This document shows positions 34,599 to 43,442 of a stretch of 50,549 nucleotides of DNA, in pieces (position 1 is the stretch's first letter; each line of letters begins with the position of its first letter). Under the pieces are notes generated by a model. The model had not been told where the DNA came from and made no database searches. It saw only the letters and a program-made list of their open reading frames with translations. Source of the stretch: JBCBXA01 sp039816825 (GTDB lineage Bacteria; Pseudomonadota; Alphaproteobacteria; Rhizobiales; Rhizobiaceae); assembly GCA_039816825.1 (NCBI GenBank), contig JBCBXA010000013.1, forward strand, positions 1 through 50,549. Direction: 5' to 3'. A program made the translations under genes and the position numbers.

Positions 34599-35861
34599 AT
34601 GTCCGGTGAACTCGTCAAAGAACCTCGGTCCGCCGACGTCTCGCCCGTAGACCGGGGCCGCGAGATATCGGGCCAGATCAGCCGCGCCGTACGGATTCTC
34701 CGCGTCAAGACGCCTCCAAAGCGGCTGATGTATCAATTCGCCGGACTGAAACCCCGGCGGCGCGACAAGGTCTTCTCAGTTTTGTTCGTCTTGTGTTTCC
34801 TGCTGGTGTTCATCGTACCCACGATCGCGAGCGCCATCTATTACGGTTTGATCGCCTCGGACCAGTATGAGTCTGAAGCGCGCTTTGTCGTTCGACCGGC
34901 CACCAGCGCCGTCAGCAACGGACCAAGCGGCGGCCAGAACGCAGTCCCCGAAGACAAGATCGTCCAGGACACCCAGGTGGTGATGAACTACATCAACAGC
35001 CCTGCCGTGCTGGAGGATATTGGAGACACGCTTGATCTTCAGCAGCTCTACGGTCGTGGCGACATAGATTTTCTGTCCCGGCTGGACGAGGATGCCAGCC
35101 GTGAAGATCTGCTGGACTATTGGGACGACATGGTCGGCACGTCAGTCAAAATCAAAAGTGGCATCGTCACTCTGACCACCCTCGCCTACAGCCCGGAGGA
35201 GGCCCAGCGTGTTGGCCAGACCGTCATGAAGATGGCGGAACAACGCATCAACTCTCTCAATTCCGGCATCTGGAGCACGCTTGTCGGTGCATCTTCGGTA
35301 GAACTGGAAGAAGCTCGTAAGAGCCTCACAGAGACCAGACTGGCCATTGAAGAACTCCAAAACCGCGTGGGCGTCTTCGACTTGGAATTGCGGGCGCAGC
35401 AAATTTCGGACGTCATTCTTGAGGTCCAGGGGCAGTTGTTTGAATTGCAGGCCGAGGAAGCCATCCTGGCCAAGGAACTCAGCGAGAATGCTCCGCAACT
35501 GCAACAGGTCCGGGACAGAATTCAACTCAGGGAAAATCAGATCAAAGACCTGCGCGCTGAGCTTGCCGGGAGCTCAGCACCCGGCAGCCTGACAGCGTTC
35601 TCGCGGGAGTACGACGTTCTGTCGGTGCAACAGGACATAGCGGAAGAGCGCCTCGAAGAAGCGGTGAAGGACTATGAGCGCCTGCGGATCATCAGCCAGT
35701 TGCAACTGGTCTATCTGGACGAATTTCTGTCACCCACTTTGCCGCAGGACCCATCCTATCCGGATCGCTTTCTACAGACCCTTGCCGTCACAGGCATAGC
35801 TCTGCTGGCCTGGCTGATATCCATGGCGCTGTTGCGCACATTGCGGAACAGAATGGATTAG
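34599..35861 (+). CDS. Capsule polysaccharide export inner-membrane protein (KpsE/CtrB type), copy 2
   Basis: 420 residues. The same plan as copy 1 is visible: helix 1 VFSVLFVLCFLLVFIVPTIA, the hallmark QYESEARFVVRP, a long coiled-coil region (about 220-370, with EELQNRVGVFDLELRAQQIS) and a C-terminal helix TLAVTGIALLAWLISMALL. The two copies clearly share helix 1 with the SAIYYGLIA/GAIYYGLIA sequence but differ along the periplasmic part, so the duplication is old. Two adaptors flanking one ATPase could form a heteromer or serve two outer-membrane partners. Confidence 0.9.
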   Translation: MSGELVKEPRSADVSPVDRGREISGQISRAVRILRVKTPPKRLMYQFAGLKPRRRDKVFSVLFVLCFLLVFIVPTIASAIYYGLIASDQYESEARFVVRPATSAVSNGPSGGQNAVPEDKIVQDTQVVMNYINSPAVLEDIGDTLDLQQLYGRGDIDFLSRLDEDASREDLLDYWDDMVGTSVKIKSGIVTLTTLAYSPEEAQRVGQTVMKMAEQRINSLNSGIWSTLVGASSVELEEARKSLTETRLAIEELQNRVGVFDLELRAQQISDVILEVQGQLFELQAEEAILAKELSENAPQLQQVRDRIQLRENQIKDLRAELAGSSAPGSLTAFSREYDVLSVQQDIAEERLEEAVKDYERLRIISQLQLVYLDEFLSPTLPQDPSYPDRFLQTLAVTGIALLAWLISMALLRTLRNRMD

Positions 35862-35870
35862 CAAGCAGCC

Positions 35871-36746
35871 ATGTCGTCTCAACTCGCACCATCAGCCTCA
35901 ACCCCCGTTGGGGAACCGACCGCCCAGATCGACGGCGATCTGGTGACATTGCAGCCGGTCAGGCAGCGTGGCTTCGGTGATGGCCTGCGCGAAATGATCA
36001 ATGTCATGGGTGCCGTCATCCTGCGTGATATCCGGTCACGATATTTCAACCACGGTTTGGGCTTTCTTCTGGTGCCCATGTGGCCGTTCGTTCACATGAC
36101 GGTGTTGATGGTCATCTACGCCGCCATGGGACGCGGCACGCCTTACGGCGATGACAGCTTCGTCTTCTTCGCCACCGGTCTGCTACCAACATTGATGTAT
36201 CTCTACACGTCCCGTTTCATGGCGACTTCCATGCTGGAAAACAAACCTATGCTGTCGTTCCCGATTGTGCGACTTCTGGACATCGTCCTGGCCCGCGCCT
36301 TTCTTGAGATCCTTGCAGCGCTCATGTCGTGCCTGCTCGTCTTTGTGGCTCTTCTGGCTCTTGGCTCAGATCCCTATCCCTATGACGCCTTTGAAGCCGT
36401 TATGGCCTTTGTGGTGACGGCGATCTTTGCCGTTGGCTCCGGTCTTCTCGTGAGTTGTATAGTGTTGAGAATGCCCATGTTCTCCCTCATCTGGGCTTTC
36501 ATCTGCATCATGTTCTATCTGGCATCCGGAGCAATTTTTCTGACGGCCGACTTGCCACAGGAAGTTGGTCGCATAGCAGCCCTCAACCCGCTCATGCACT
36601 CAGTCGACTGGATGCGCAGCGCCTTCTATCCCGGATATCCCACGCCCTATCTGGACAAGGGCTATCTGATCGCCTGTTCGGTGTTTGTGATCTTCCTGGG
36701 CCTTCTTGCCGAGCGAAACCTGCGCGCTTTGCTGCTCAGAGATTAG
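35871..36746 (+). CDS. kpsM: Capsule polysaccharide ABC exporter permease
   Basis: 291 residues with six hydrophobic helices and the ABC-2 permease pattern: ILRDIRSRYFNHGLGFLLVP, then WPFVHMTVLMVIYAAMGRG and a final stretch ending NLRALLLRD. An N-terminal cytoplasmic extension of about 35 residues is present. It forms the transmembrane channel with the KpsT-type ATPase. It ends the export operon and is convergent with the glycosyltransferase at 36764, with 17 bases between stops. Confidence 0.93.
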   Translation: MSSQLAPSASTPVGEPTAQIDGDLVTLQPVRQRGFGDGLREMINVMGAVILRDIRSRYFNHGLGFLLVPMWPFVHMTVLMVIYAAMGRGTPYGDDSFVFFATGLLPTLMYLYTSRFMATSMLENKPMLSFPIVRLLDIVLARAFLEILAALMSCLLVFVALLALGSDPYPYDAFEAVMAFVVTAIFAVGSGLLVSCIVLRMPMFSLIWAFICIMFYLASGAIFLTADLPQEVGRIAALNPLMHSVDWMRSAFYPGYPTPYLDKGYLIACSVFVIFLGLLAERNLRALLLRD

Positions 36747-36763
36747 GATCATCAGCAACAGCT

Positions 36764-38551
36764 CTATTGATCCCATTGTGGTTCGAACCAGCGACGCGCC
36801 TTTGGCAGTCGCCGAACAAACGAAAATCGTGGTGTTCGATGGCGACGGGACAGCAGGGGGTGATGAGCAGGGTCGAGATATTCAACCGTTCTATGGATCG
36901 ACCTCAGAGCCGACTTCTCCTTTCGGAACTGAGCCTTGCGTGACGGCGAACGATCTTTGCTACGGCTCACCGATTCTCGATGCACCAATGTTGCAAACGG
37001 TGTCCAGACGATGCGGAAACCGGCCTTGTGAGCCCGCATGCAATAGTCGACATCGTTATAGGCCACAGCAAAGTTTCCTTCATCCCACTGTCCAAGTTTC
37101 AGGGCACAGTCGTGCGAGATGAGCATGACTGCCCCGGTGACACAGGACACGCTGTGGCGAACGGTGAGACAATGTCCCCGCCCCAAGGTGCTTTCCGGCT
37201 CTCCGAGATAAGCGTGATCGGCACCGTTTTTGCAGCCAACATGCACCCCTGCATGCTGCAGACGCCCATCGGGATAGAGCAGCTTTGCACCCACAATTCC
37301 TGTGCCTGCGAAACTCAGGCACGAAACCATCTCCTTCAGCCAGTCACGGTGCTGCACTTCAACATCATTGTTGACCAGCAGGATATGGCCGGGGCCCTCC
37401 AGCGAACCGAGGCCGTGATTGATCGAACGCGCAAAGTTGAACGGCTCTTCATGCATCAGCACGCGGATCCCGTGGCCGACCTTGTATCGCTCATAAACAT
37501 CAAGCGTTGCGGGATCAGTGCTGCCATTGTCGACAATCGTGATTGTACGATTGGGATAGTCAGTGCTGGCAATCAGATCATACAGAACGCGCTCTATCAG
37601 CTCCGGAGCGTCCTTGTTCGGAACGATGATGTGCACCGCTGGCCACGAATTCTCGGCGTCCGGGATGAGATCGACGCGATGACTGGTGGGCACCGTGCCT
37701 CTGCCCACAAAGACGTCCTGCCCGGGCATTGAGACAGCCATGGAAAGAAACCGGCGCTCCTCCAGGAGCCGCTCATTGCGTTCCATCGCGCTCAGTTGTG
37801 ATGACCGGTCCTCCACGCCAAGGCTCGGGAAAGGCACGTGACGAACTTCACTATCGCCCACGCCACGCAGGAAAATCAGCGTGTGCTGATAGGATGGCGG
37901 CGTCGCGCCGACCTCGGCAAACGACGCGCTCAACTCCATCAAACGCTGGCGATCAAAAAGCGCCGCCTTACCGATATAATTTCGGCCCATCAGATAGACT
38001 GGGTCGAAGGCAGGTTTGCTCGAAAGGTCGATGGCCTTGCCGTCCGCGCCAAGCAGAACATCGTCACTGTAGACAAGAGCTGTATCTTCGTAGGTCAGAA
38101 CAGCGTGGGCGAGAACGGTCAGGCCGCCGCGCAGGACTTGATCGCCCGGTTCCAGATACAGGATTTTTTTCCCTTTTAGGGAGTTCAGGAACTGCGGAGC
38201 ATGTGGGGGTTGCGATACCACCCGCATGGACATGGCGCTGTCCGCTCCTTCTTGCCGCACAAGTTTCTCAAGCGCGGCAAAGCCCACCGCACCACCGGGG
38301 ACGAGTACCAGTTCGGCCGCTGGGCTGCCGTGCTTTCGAAAACTGGCAACTGTATCTTTGCACTGGGATAGCGATCCGTTGGCGCAAACAAGCACAACGG
38401 AAATGAGGTCTTCGGCCGCCACCTGTTTGCGCAAGCGACGTAGGTCCCCCACCATGCCCCTGACCATGCTGTTCAGACCCAACTGACGCGAAACACCGCG
38501 AAGCCGTTTCCAGCGAGCATGGGCAAGCTTAGCGATGCGCCTGACTCTCAT
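36764..38551 (-). CDS. Family 2 glycosyltransferase with tandem GT-A-like domains
   Basis: 595 residues from the ATG at 38551. The C-terminal domain (about 295-560) is a normal GT2 enzyme: VHIIVPNKDAPELIERVLYD, TIVDNGSTDPATLD, LVNNDVEVQHRDW as the metal-binding segment, and AVAYNDVDYCMRAHKAGFRI as the acceptor loop. The N-terminal half (about 30-290) is a second, degenerate GT-A-like domain (ISVVLVCANGSLSQCKDTVA, ILYLEPGDQVL, ALVYSDDVLL). Such bi-domain enzymes assemble rhamnan or other O-chains, often one domain being inactive. It is divergent from the glycosyltransferase at 38841. Confidence 0.88.
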   Translation of the reverse strand: MRVRRIAKLAHARWKRLRGVSRQLGLNSMVRGMVGDLRRLRKQVAAEDLISVVLVCANGSLSQCKDTVASFRKHGSPAAELVLVPGGAVGFAALEKLVRQEGADSAMSMRVVSQPPHAPQFLNSLKGKKILYLEPGDQVLRGGLTVLAHAVLTYEDTALVYSDDVLLGADGKAIDLSSKPAFDPVYLMGRNYIGKAALFDRQRLMELSASFAEVGATPPSYQHTLIFLRGVGDSEVRHVPFPSLGVEDRSSQLSAMERNERLLEERRFLSMAVSMPGQDVFVGRGTVPTSHRVDLIPDAENSWPAVHIIVPNKDAPELIERVLYDLIASTDYPNRTITIVDNGSTDPATLDVYERYKVGHGIRVLMHEEPFNFARSINHGLGSLEGPGHILLVNNDVEVQHRDWLKEMVSCLSFAGTGIVGAKLLYPDGRLQHAGVHVGCKNGADHAYLGEPESTLGRGHCLTVRHSVSCVTGAVMLISHDCALKLGQWDEGNFAVAYNDVDYCMRAHKAGFRIVWTPFATLVHRESVSRSKDRSPSRKAQFRKEKSALRSIHRTVEYLDPAHHPLLSRRHRTPRFSFVRRLPKARRWFEPQWDQ

Positions 38552-38750
38552 TGTCCATCCCCAAACGACGCCCTTCTTTGACGGTGCATCGCATTCACCA
38601 AAATAGCTGACCACCTGGCAGGCCCGCCGCGCGCAGGCTTATAGGACATCTTGGCAGAGTCGAACACGCCTTGGCTATTTGTGCTGTTTTTCCGCAGCGT
38701 TAGGAGTTATTCAGCGCGGCGATGCAAACGATAAATGGCGTCCTGAGCAG

Positions 38751-38807
38751 GCCCGTGATAACGGGCGGGAACATTCAATACACTCGGACGGAATCAAAGC
38801 CGAGTGT
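38751..38807. repeat. Two short inverted repeats upstream of a glycosyltransferase gene
   Basis: GCCCGT-N4-ACGGGC at 38751-38766 is followed by ACACTCGG at 38780-38787 paired with CCGAGTGT at 38800-38807. Both are perfect and lie within 90 bases of the start codon at 38841, in the divergent intergenic region. They may be operators or leader hairpins; nothing in the sequence decides this. Confidence 0.4.
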
Positions 38808-38840
38808 TGATCCGAGACCCGCGGTGCCGGAGAACAAGAC

Positions 38841-39746
38841 ATGTCCACCGACTTGCCTCACAAACGACTATGCGTTCAGTCCGTCATCTACCAGCTTCCG
38901 ATGGAAAGCATCGAACGGACGCTGGAATATCTCGACGTTGCGGCATTGAATGCGCGCAACGCAGGGGGAATTGGTGAAGTTGTCATAGCATTGGGGGACT
39001 GTTCGCCAGAACCGGCTCTGTCGGAAGCCCATTTGGAGCAGTTGAGATCCAGGTTCGAAAATCTGGGGGAGATTGCCTACCATTTTTTCGATGCCAATCT
39101 GGGATCCGCTGCAGGCCACAATGAGCTTCTGGCGCGCAGTTCGTCGGACTTCTCCATGATCCTGAACCCCGATGTGCTGGCCGCCCCCAATCTGCTGATT
39201 GAGATGTTCAAGCCTTTCGGCGAAGCCAATGTCGGTTTTGTCGAAGCCCGTCAGATGCCTATCGAGCACCCAAAATCCTACGATCTGGAAACTGGAGACA
39301 CCAGTTGGGCTTCCACAGCCTGTGCCGTTGGTCCGCGGCATGTGTTTGATGAAGTGAACGGTTTCGACTCCGAGACGTTCTTTCTCTACGGCGACGATGT
39401 GGACTTCTCATGGCGCGTTCGCCTGCAAGGCTACCGCGTGGTCTACCGTCCAACGGCGGTGATCTTCCATGACAAGCGTCTGGGACAATCCGGTAACTGG
39501 ATGGTTGGCGCGGCCGAGAAATATTATTCGGCCGAAGCAGGCATCTATCTGCCATACAAATACTCAAGACCGGATCTGGCTGAGCAGGCCATCAACTACT
39601 TCAAGGCCACCAATGATGAGGCCCTGCACGAGGTGGTGGAGAAGTTCGAAGACCGAAAGAAAAAGGGAACGCTGCCTGAGCAGTTGGACCCCGAGCACCG
39701 CGTGGCAGAATTTGTGGATGGTGCATATGCCAAACACCGCTACTGA
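38841..39746 (+). CDS. Family 2 glycosyltransferase (rhamnosyltransferase-like)
   Basis: 301 residues. GT-A features are visible: FFDANLGSAAGHNELLARSS, the metal-binding SMILNPDVLAAPNLL (Asn-Pro-Asp), TACAVGPRHVFDEVNGFDSE, and YGDDVDFSWRVRLQGYRVVY as the acceptor/base segment. The N-terminal beta strand (VIYQLPMESIERTLEYL) is unusual, with a long spacing before the first conserved site. The NPDV motif is common in rhamnosyltransferases, which agrees with the dTDP-rhamnose genes downstream, but the acceptor is not known. Confidence 0.87.
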   Translation: MSTDLPHKRLCVQSVIYQLPMESIERTLEYLDVAALNARNAGGIGEVVIALGDCSPEPALSEAHLEQLRSRFENLGEIAYHFFDANLGSAAGHNELLARSSSDFSMILNPDVLAAPNLLIEMFKPFGEANVGFVEARQMPIEHPKSYDLETGDTSWASTACAVGPRHVFDEVNGFDSETFFLYGDDVDFSWRVRLQGYRVVYRPTAVIFHDKRLGQSGNWMVGAAEKYYSAEAGIYLPYKYSRPDLAEQAINYFKATNDEALHEVVEKFEDRKKKGTLPEQLDPEHRVAEFVDGAYAKHRY

Positions 39747-39929
39747 GCATCGCGATCAAGGCCTTTGACGCACCAATATCAATCACGGACGCCAGCTTGC
39801 GCGGGGAGTTCCGAAGCGCCACGGGCACACGGGGTGGAACCTTGTGACCTGAACTGTTGAGCATTTCGGGTCGCGTGATATGGAAAGCGCAATCTGCGCT
39901 GCCCCTGATGTCGAGTGGCGGTCAGCCAT

Positions 39930-40847
39930 ATGGGTAGAAGCATGGTCGCATTCGGCAACGGCGCCAAACGCATCCTCAATTCGCTGGGTCTCTCCGCGTC
40001 CGAAAAGGCGGAACAGCAGCCGCAGGATGACACGGTTGGCAAGACGCTGATCGTTCTCATCGGCGCCAGCCACTATGTCGCAATTTTCTCAGCGGCCGAA
40101 GCACGAAGCCTGCCAACTGAGCCTGTTGAAGGTGGGATGGTTGATCTGCGCATCTTCAACGCTTGGAAGCACGGCCTCAACTATGGCTTTGCTGTGCCGG
40201 AAGATGGCGTTTGGGTCTTGGAGGCGACGCTCAAGGAGCAATTGACTGAGCTGACCGCTGACTATGATCGGGTCATCTTCTTCAGCGTGTTTGGCGGTAA
40301 TCACCACCAGGTGCTCACCCTCATCGGCCATGAACGGCCCTACGACGTCTACATGCCTGAATTCTCACATGTTCCGCTGGAGACGGACGCAGAAATTCTC
40401 AGCCGGAGCTATGTGGAGCAAACGCTGCTTGAGTTTGTCATCGGACCGTATCGGGACATTTCCATCTTCTTGCGCGCCTTTCCCAAATTTGAGTTCTGGC
40501 ACATTCAATCGCCGCCGCCGATTGGCGATGACACATTTGTGCGAAGCAATATCGACTCCTGGTTTGTGGAGCAGATGAAGCTGAATTCCGACTTTCCACT
40601 GACGCCGAGATATGTGCGTCAGAAGGTCTGGCAAATTCACTCGGACCTCTACCATCGGGAAGGTCAGGCGAACGGATTTGAGCTTTTGCCGTGTCCTGCT
40701 GGCACGCGCGATGCCGAGGGCTTTCTCAAGCCAGAATTCTACTCTAACGACGCTACCCACGCGAACCCCGCCTATGGCGAGCTTGTTCTCCAGCAGATGG
40801 AGCAGATCGCCAAGGCGAACATTGACAGTTTCAAGACCTTTGGATGA
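39930..40847 (+). CDS. SGNH-hydrolase-like protein, paralogue A
   Basis: About 305 residues from the ATG at 39930 (ATG 39942 and GTG 39915 also possible). Its three motifs line up with SGNH blocks: IGASHYVA near residues 44-51 (block I, Ser kept but Asp replaced by Ala), FGGNHHQ near 123 (block III) and NDATHANPAYG near 274 (block V Asp and His). It is homologous along its whole length to the protein at 43432, sharing FNAWKHxLNY, PPIGDDTF and LTPRxxRQKxW. Members of this fold add or remove acyl groups on glycans. There is no signal peptide, so a cytoplasmic role on glycan precursors is likely. The start region is not well defined. Confidence 0.72.
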   Translation: MGRSMVAFGNGAKRILNSLGLSASEKAEQQPQDDTVGKTLIVLIGASHYVAIFSAAEARSLPTEPVEGGMVDLRIFNAWKHGLNYGFAVPEDGVWVLEATLKEQLTELTADYDRVIFFSVFGGNHHQVLTLIGHERPYDVYMPEFSHVPLETDAEILSRSYVEQTLLEFVIGPYRDISIFLRAFPKFEFWHIQSPPPIGDDTFVRSNIDSWFVEQMKLNSDFPLTPRYVRQKVWQIHSDLYHREGQANGFELLPCPAGTRDAEGFLKPEFYSNDATHANPAYGELVLQQMEQIAKANIDSFKTFG

Positions 40848-40857
40848 GGTGGGGACG

Positions 40858-41931
40858 ATGAAACACCCCTATGAAAATCAGCCGGATATCGCCCGTTGGA
40901 AGCGTTCTGTTGCGGCAGTCGCACCGGAAAATCTCGATCCGCTCAAGACCTTCTCTTTCAAGGTCTCCGCCAGCGACAAGGTTGCAACGGCCGGCAGCTG
41001 CTTTGCCCAGCATATTGCCAAGCGTCTCTCAGCCAGTGGCTATAACTACTATGTCACGGAGGCCGGCCATCCACTGGCAAGCAAAGAGACCCGTGAGAAG
41101 TTTCAGTACGGCCTGTACAGCGCCCGCTATGGCAATCTGTACACCGTCCGGCAGTTGCTACAGTTGTTTCGCGAAGCGTTTGGAGAACGGCAACCCACCG
41201 AAACCGTATGGTCTCTGGACGAAAAATTCGTCGATCCGCTGCGCCCCAATGTCGAACCCGGTGGTTTCTACTCGGATGAAGAAGTTCAGCTGGACCGCAG
41301 GCAGCACCTCGCAGCCGTGCGTGAGATGTTCGAAACTCTGGACGTCTTTGTTTTCACCCTGGGACTGACGGAGGCGTGGGAGAGCCGCGAGGACGGAACC
41401 GTGTTTCCCCTCTGCCCCGGCGTTCACGGCGGTGTCTATGACGAAGGCAAATATGCGTTTCACAACTTTGACGTCTTTGAGACGGTTTCGGACCTGAAGG
41501 CTCTGCTGGAAGGACTGTTCTCGGTGAACAGCAACGCCAAAGTGATTCTGACCGTATCCCCTGTCCCACTGGTGGCCACAGCGGAGGATCGCGGTGTTCT
41601 GATCTCGACAACATACTCCAAATCGGTCTTGCGCGTCGCTTGTGATGAGATGAAACGGGCTTTCCCCGAACAGGTGGAGTATTTCCCGTCCTACGAAATC
41701 ATTACCGGCGGCTATTCCCGAGGAGCGTATTTCGAAGAGGATCTGCGGTCGGTGAAGACGGAAGGCGTTGATCACGTAATGCGCGTGTTTTTCCGCCACG
41801 TGACCGACGAAAGCAGTGAACCGGCGGTTCCCATTCCCGATGCCGCCGAAGAGAGCTTTACGCAGAAGCTCAATTCGATGAACCAGCTCATCTGTGAAGA
41901 GGAAATGCTGGACGCCGCTTCGGGGCGCTAG
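40858..41931 (+). CDS. GSCFA domain protein
   Basis: 357 residues from the ATG at 40858, which has GAGGTGGGG as ribosome-binding site. The name-giving motif GSCFA is at residues 46-50 (VATAGSCFAQHIAKRL), followed by EAGHPLASKE and FTLGLTEAWESREDG, both typical of the family; STTYSKSVLRVACDEM follows later. GSCFA proteins are SGNH-like, with the motif holding the nucleophile region, and occur in polysaccharide loci, but no reaction is proven. It starts ten bases after the SGNH-like paralogue A and is certainly co-transcribed. Confidence 0.9.
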   Translation: MKHPYENQPDIARWKRSVAAVAPENLDPLKTFSFKVSASDKVATAGSCFAQHIAKRLSASGYNYYVTEAGHPLASKETREKFQYGLYSARYGNLYTVRQLLQLFREAFGERQPTETVWSLDEKFVDPLRPNVEPGGFYSDEEVQLDRRQHLAAVREMFETLDVFVFTLGLTEAWESREDGTVFPLCPGVHGGVYDEGKYAFHNFDVFETVSDLKALLEGLFSVNSNAKVILTVSPVPLVATAEDRGVLISTTYSKSVLRVACDEMKRAFPEQVEYFPSYEIITGGYSRGAYFEEDLRSVKTEGVDHVMRVFFRHVTDESSEPAVPIPDAAEESFTQKLNSMNQLICEEEMLDAASGR

Positions 41932-42041
41932 AGCTGACTTCCGGCTCACAAGCAGCGGCCGGATATGCGCTTACAAATTGGAATCTGCCGAGCCCGGTTC
42001 TACAAGGGCGCACGGTGAACCGGCTACACAGAGCGGACTTG

Positions 42042-43442
42042 ATGGATCAACCTAACAAAGATGAAGCTGGTTCCAGCCGGGCTACCGCCAGCGCTGACCT
42101 TCTGCTGACAAAGCTTCGGCACGCACCGAATGTGCTGCGCCTGATAGAGCAGGCGTTTCCTGATCTGCAGTTTGATCCATTGCCGATGGACGACGATGAT
42201 CGTCCATTTCTGAGTGTTGTCACCCGCACCCAAGGTCGCCGCACCGACATGCTGCGCGATACGATTCTCTCCCTGGCGGCTCAGTCAGATCCAGATTTTG
42301 AGCTGTTGCTGGTGGGCCACAAGATCGACGAACGTTCGCGCACGGCTCTGGAGCAGCTCGTCGCGGAGTTTCCAAAGGTCATGCAGGACAAGATCCGTAT
42401 CCTGATCTGCGATCGCGATGGGCGCGCAGCGCCGCTCAATAATGCTCTTGCTGCGGCCAAGGGTCGTTACATCAGCGTGCTTGATGACGATGATTTTGTC
42501 ATGGGCCATTGGGTTGAGGTGTATCATCAGCTGGCCAAGGAAAACGTGGGCAGCGTGCTGCGAGCCGCGTGTACCCGTCAGGATTACCAAATCCCGGATC
42601 CAAAACACCCGACGCCACATCCCATGGCATCGTCCTGGTTTCAGATGATCTGGCCGTCGGGCTATTCAGGGTTCAATCATGTCTACGAGAACAAGACACC
42701 CTTCATGTCCGTCGCGCTTCCACGCGATGGGCTCATTGAGATGGGCCTGCAGTTCGACGAAAGCCTGAGCACCGTTGAGGACTGGGACCTGACCACACGT
42801 GCTGCCATGGCTTGCGGAGTGGCCAGTTCGCCTGAAATCACGTCCGTCTATCGGTGGTGGACCGATGGAGAATCATCTTCCTTCGTCCACAAGGAAGCCG
42901 AGTGGAAAGCCAACCACAACAAAGTCCTGAGCAAGTCCAACAAGCGATATCTGGTTTTACCCCCTGGGGCCGCCCAAGAAATTTCTGACCTGTATGACGA
43001 GAACGCCAAGCTGAGATCTGGTGTCGGGTCGTTGGGCGTTTGGGAACTGGTGCGGAAGACAGTCAAAGCCCGAACTCTGAAATTCATCATTCATCATTGC
43101 CGAAAAACAGCGGCGGGGCGCTGGATCCTTCGGACAGGGCAAAGAGCCCTGCTTCGTCGTGATCACAAACTCATCGAGAAATCTGGCCTCTTCAACGCTG
43201 ATTGGTATCTGGCAAACTACCCCGATGTCGCCGATGCGGGCCTTGATGCGTGGGATCATTTCAGACGGAACGGGCTGATCGAGAATCGCAATCCAGGCCC
43301 GGATTTCAATGCCGACTATTATATAACCCAATATTCTGATGTGGCTGTGAGCGGCTTGAAGCCGCTCATGCACTTCGTGCGGTATGGCCTGGCAGAAGGG
43401 CGAAACGGGGTACGCGCCCGAGAAGAGCGGAATGAATCGTAA
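42042..43442 (+). CDS. Family 2 glycosyltransferase with C-terminal YPDVA-type repeats
   Basis: 466 residues from the ATG at 42042; a GTG at 42015 is the alternative. The GT-A domain (about 50-300) shows FLSVVTRTQGRRTDMLRDTI, the metal-binding SVLDDDDFVMGHW and the segment STVEDWDLTTRAAMACG. The C-terminal 90 residues hold two copies of a roughly 40-residue repeat: LFNADWYLANYPDVADAGLD and DFNADYYITQYSDVAVSGLK, each followed by a HFxxxGLxExRN-like element. The same kind of repeat, in about five copies, ends the GT4 enzyme at 20373. Eleven bases overlap the next gene. Confidence 0.88.
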   Translation: MDQPNKDEAGSSRATASADLLLTKLRHAPNVLRLIEQAFPDLQFDPLPMDDDDRPFLSVVTRTQGRRTDMLRDTILSLAAQSDPDFELLLVGHKIDERSRTALEQLVAEFPKVMQDKIRILICDRDGRAAPLNNALAAAKGRYISVLDDDDFVMGHWVEVYHQLAKENVGSVLRAACTRQDYQIPDPKHPTPHPMASSWFQMIWPSGYSGFNHVYENKTPFMSVALPRDGLIEMGLQFDESLSTVEDWDLTTRAAMACGVASSPEITSVYRWWTDGESSSFVHKEAEWKANHNKVLSKSNKRYLVLPPGAAQEISDLYDENAKLRSGVGSLGVWELVRKTVKARTLKFIIHHCRKTAAGRWILRTGQRALLRRDHKLIEKSGLFNADWYLANYPDVADAGLDAWDHFRRNGLIENRNPGPDFNADYYITQYSDVAVSGLKPLMHFVRYGLAEGRNGVRAREERNES

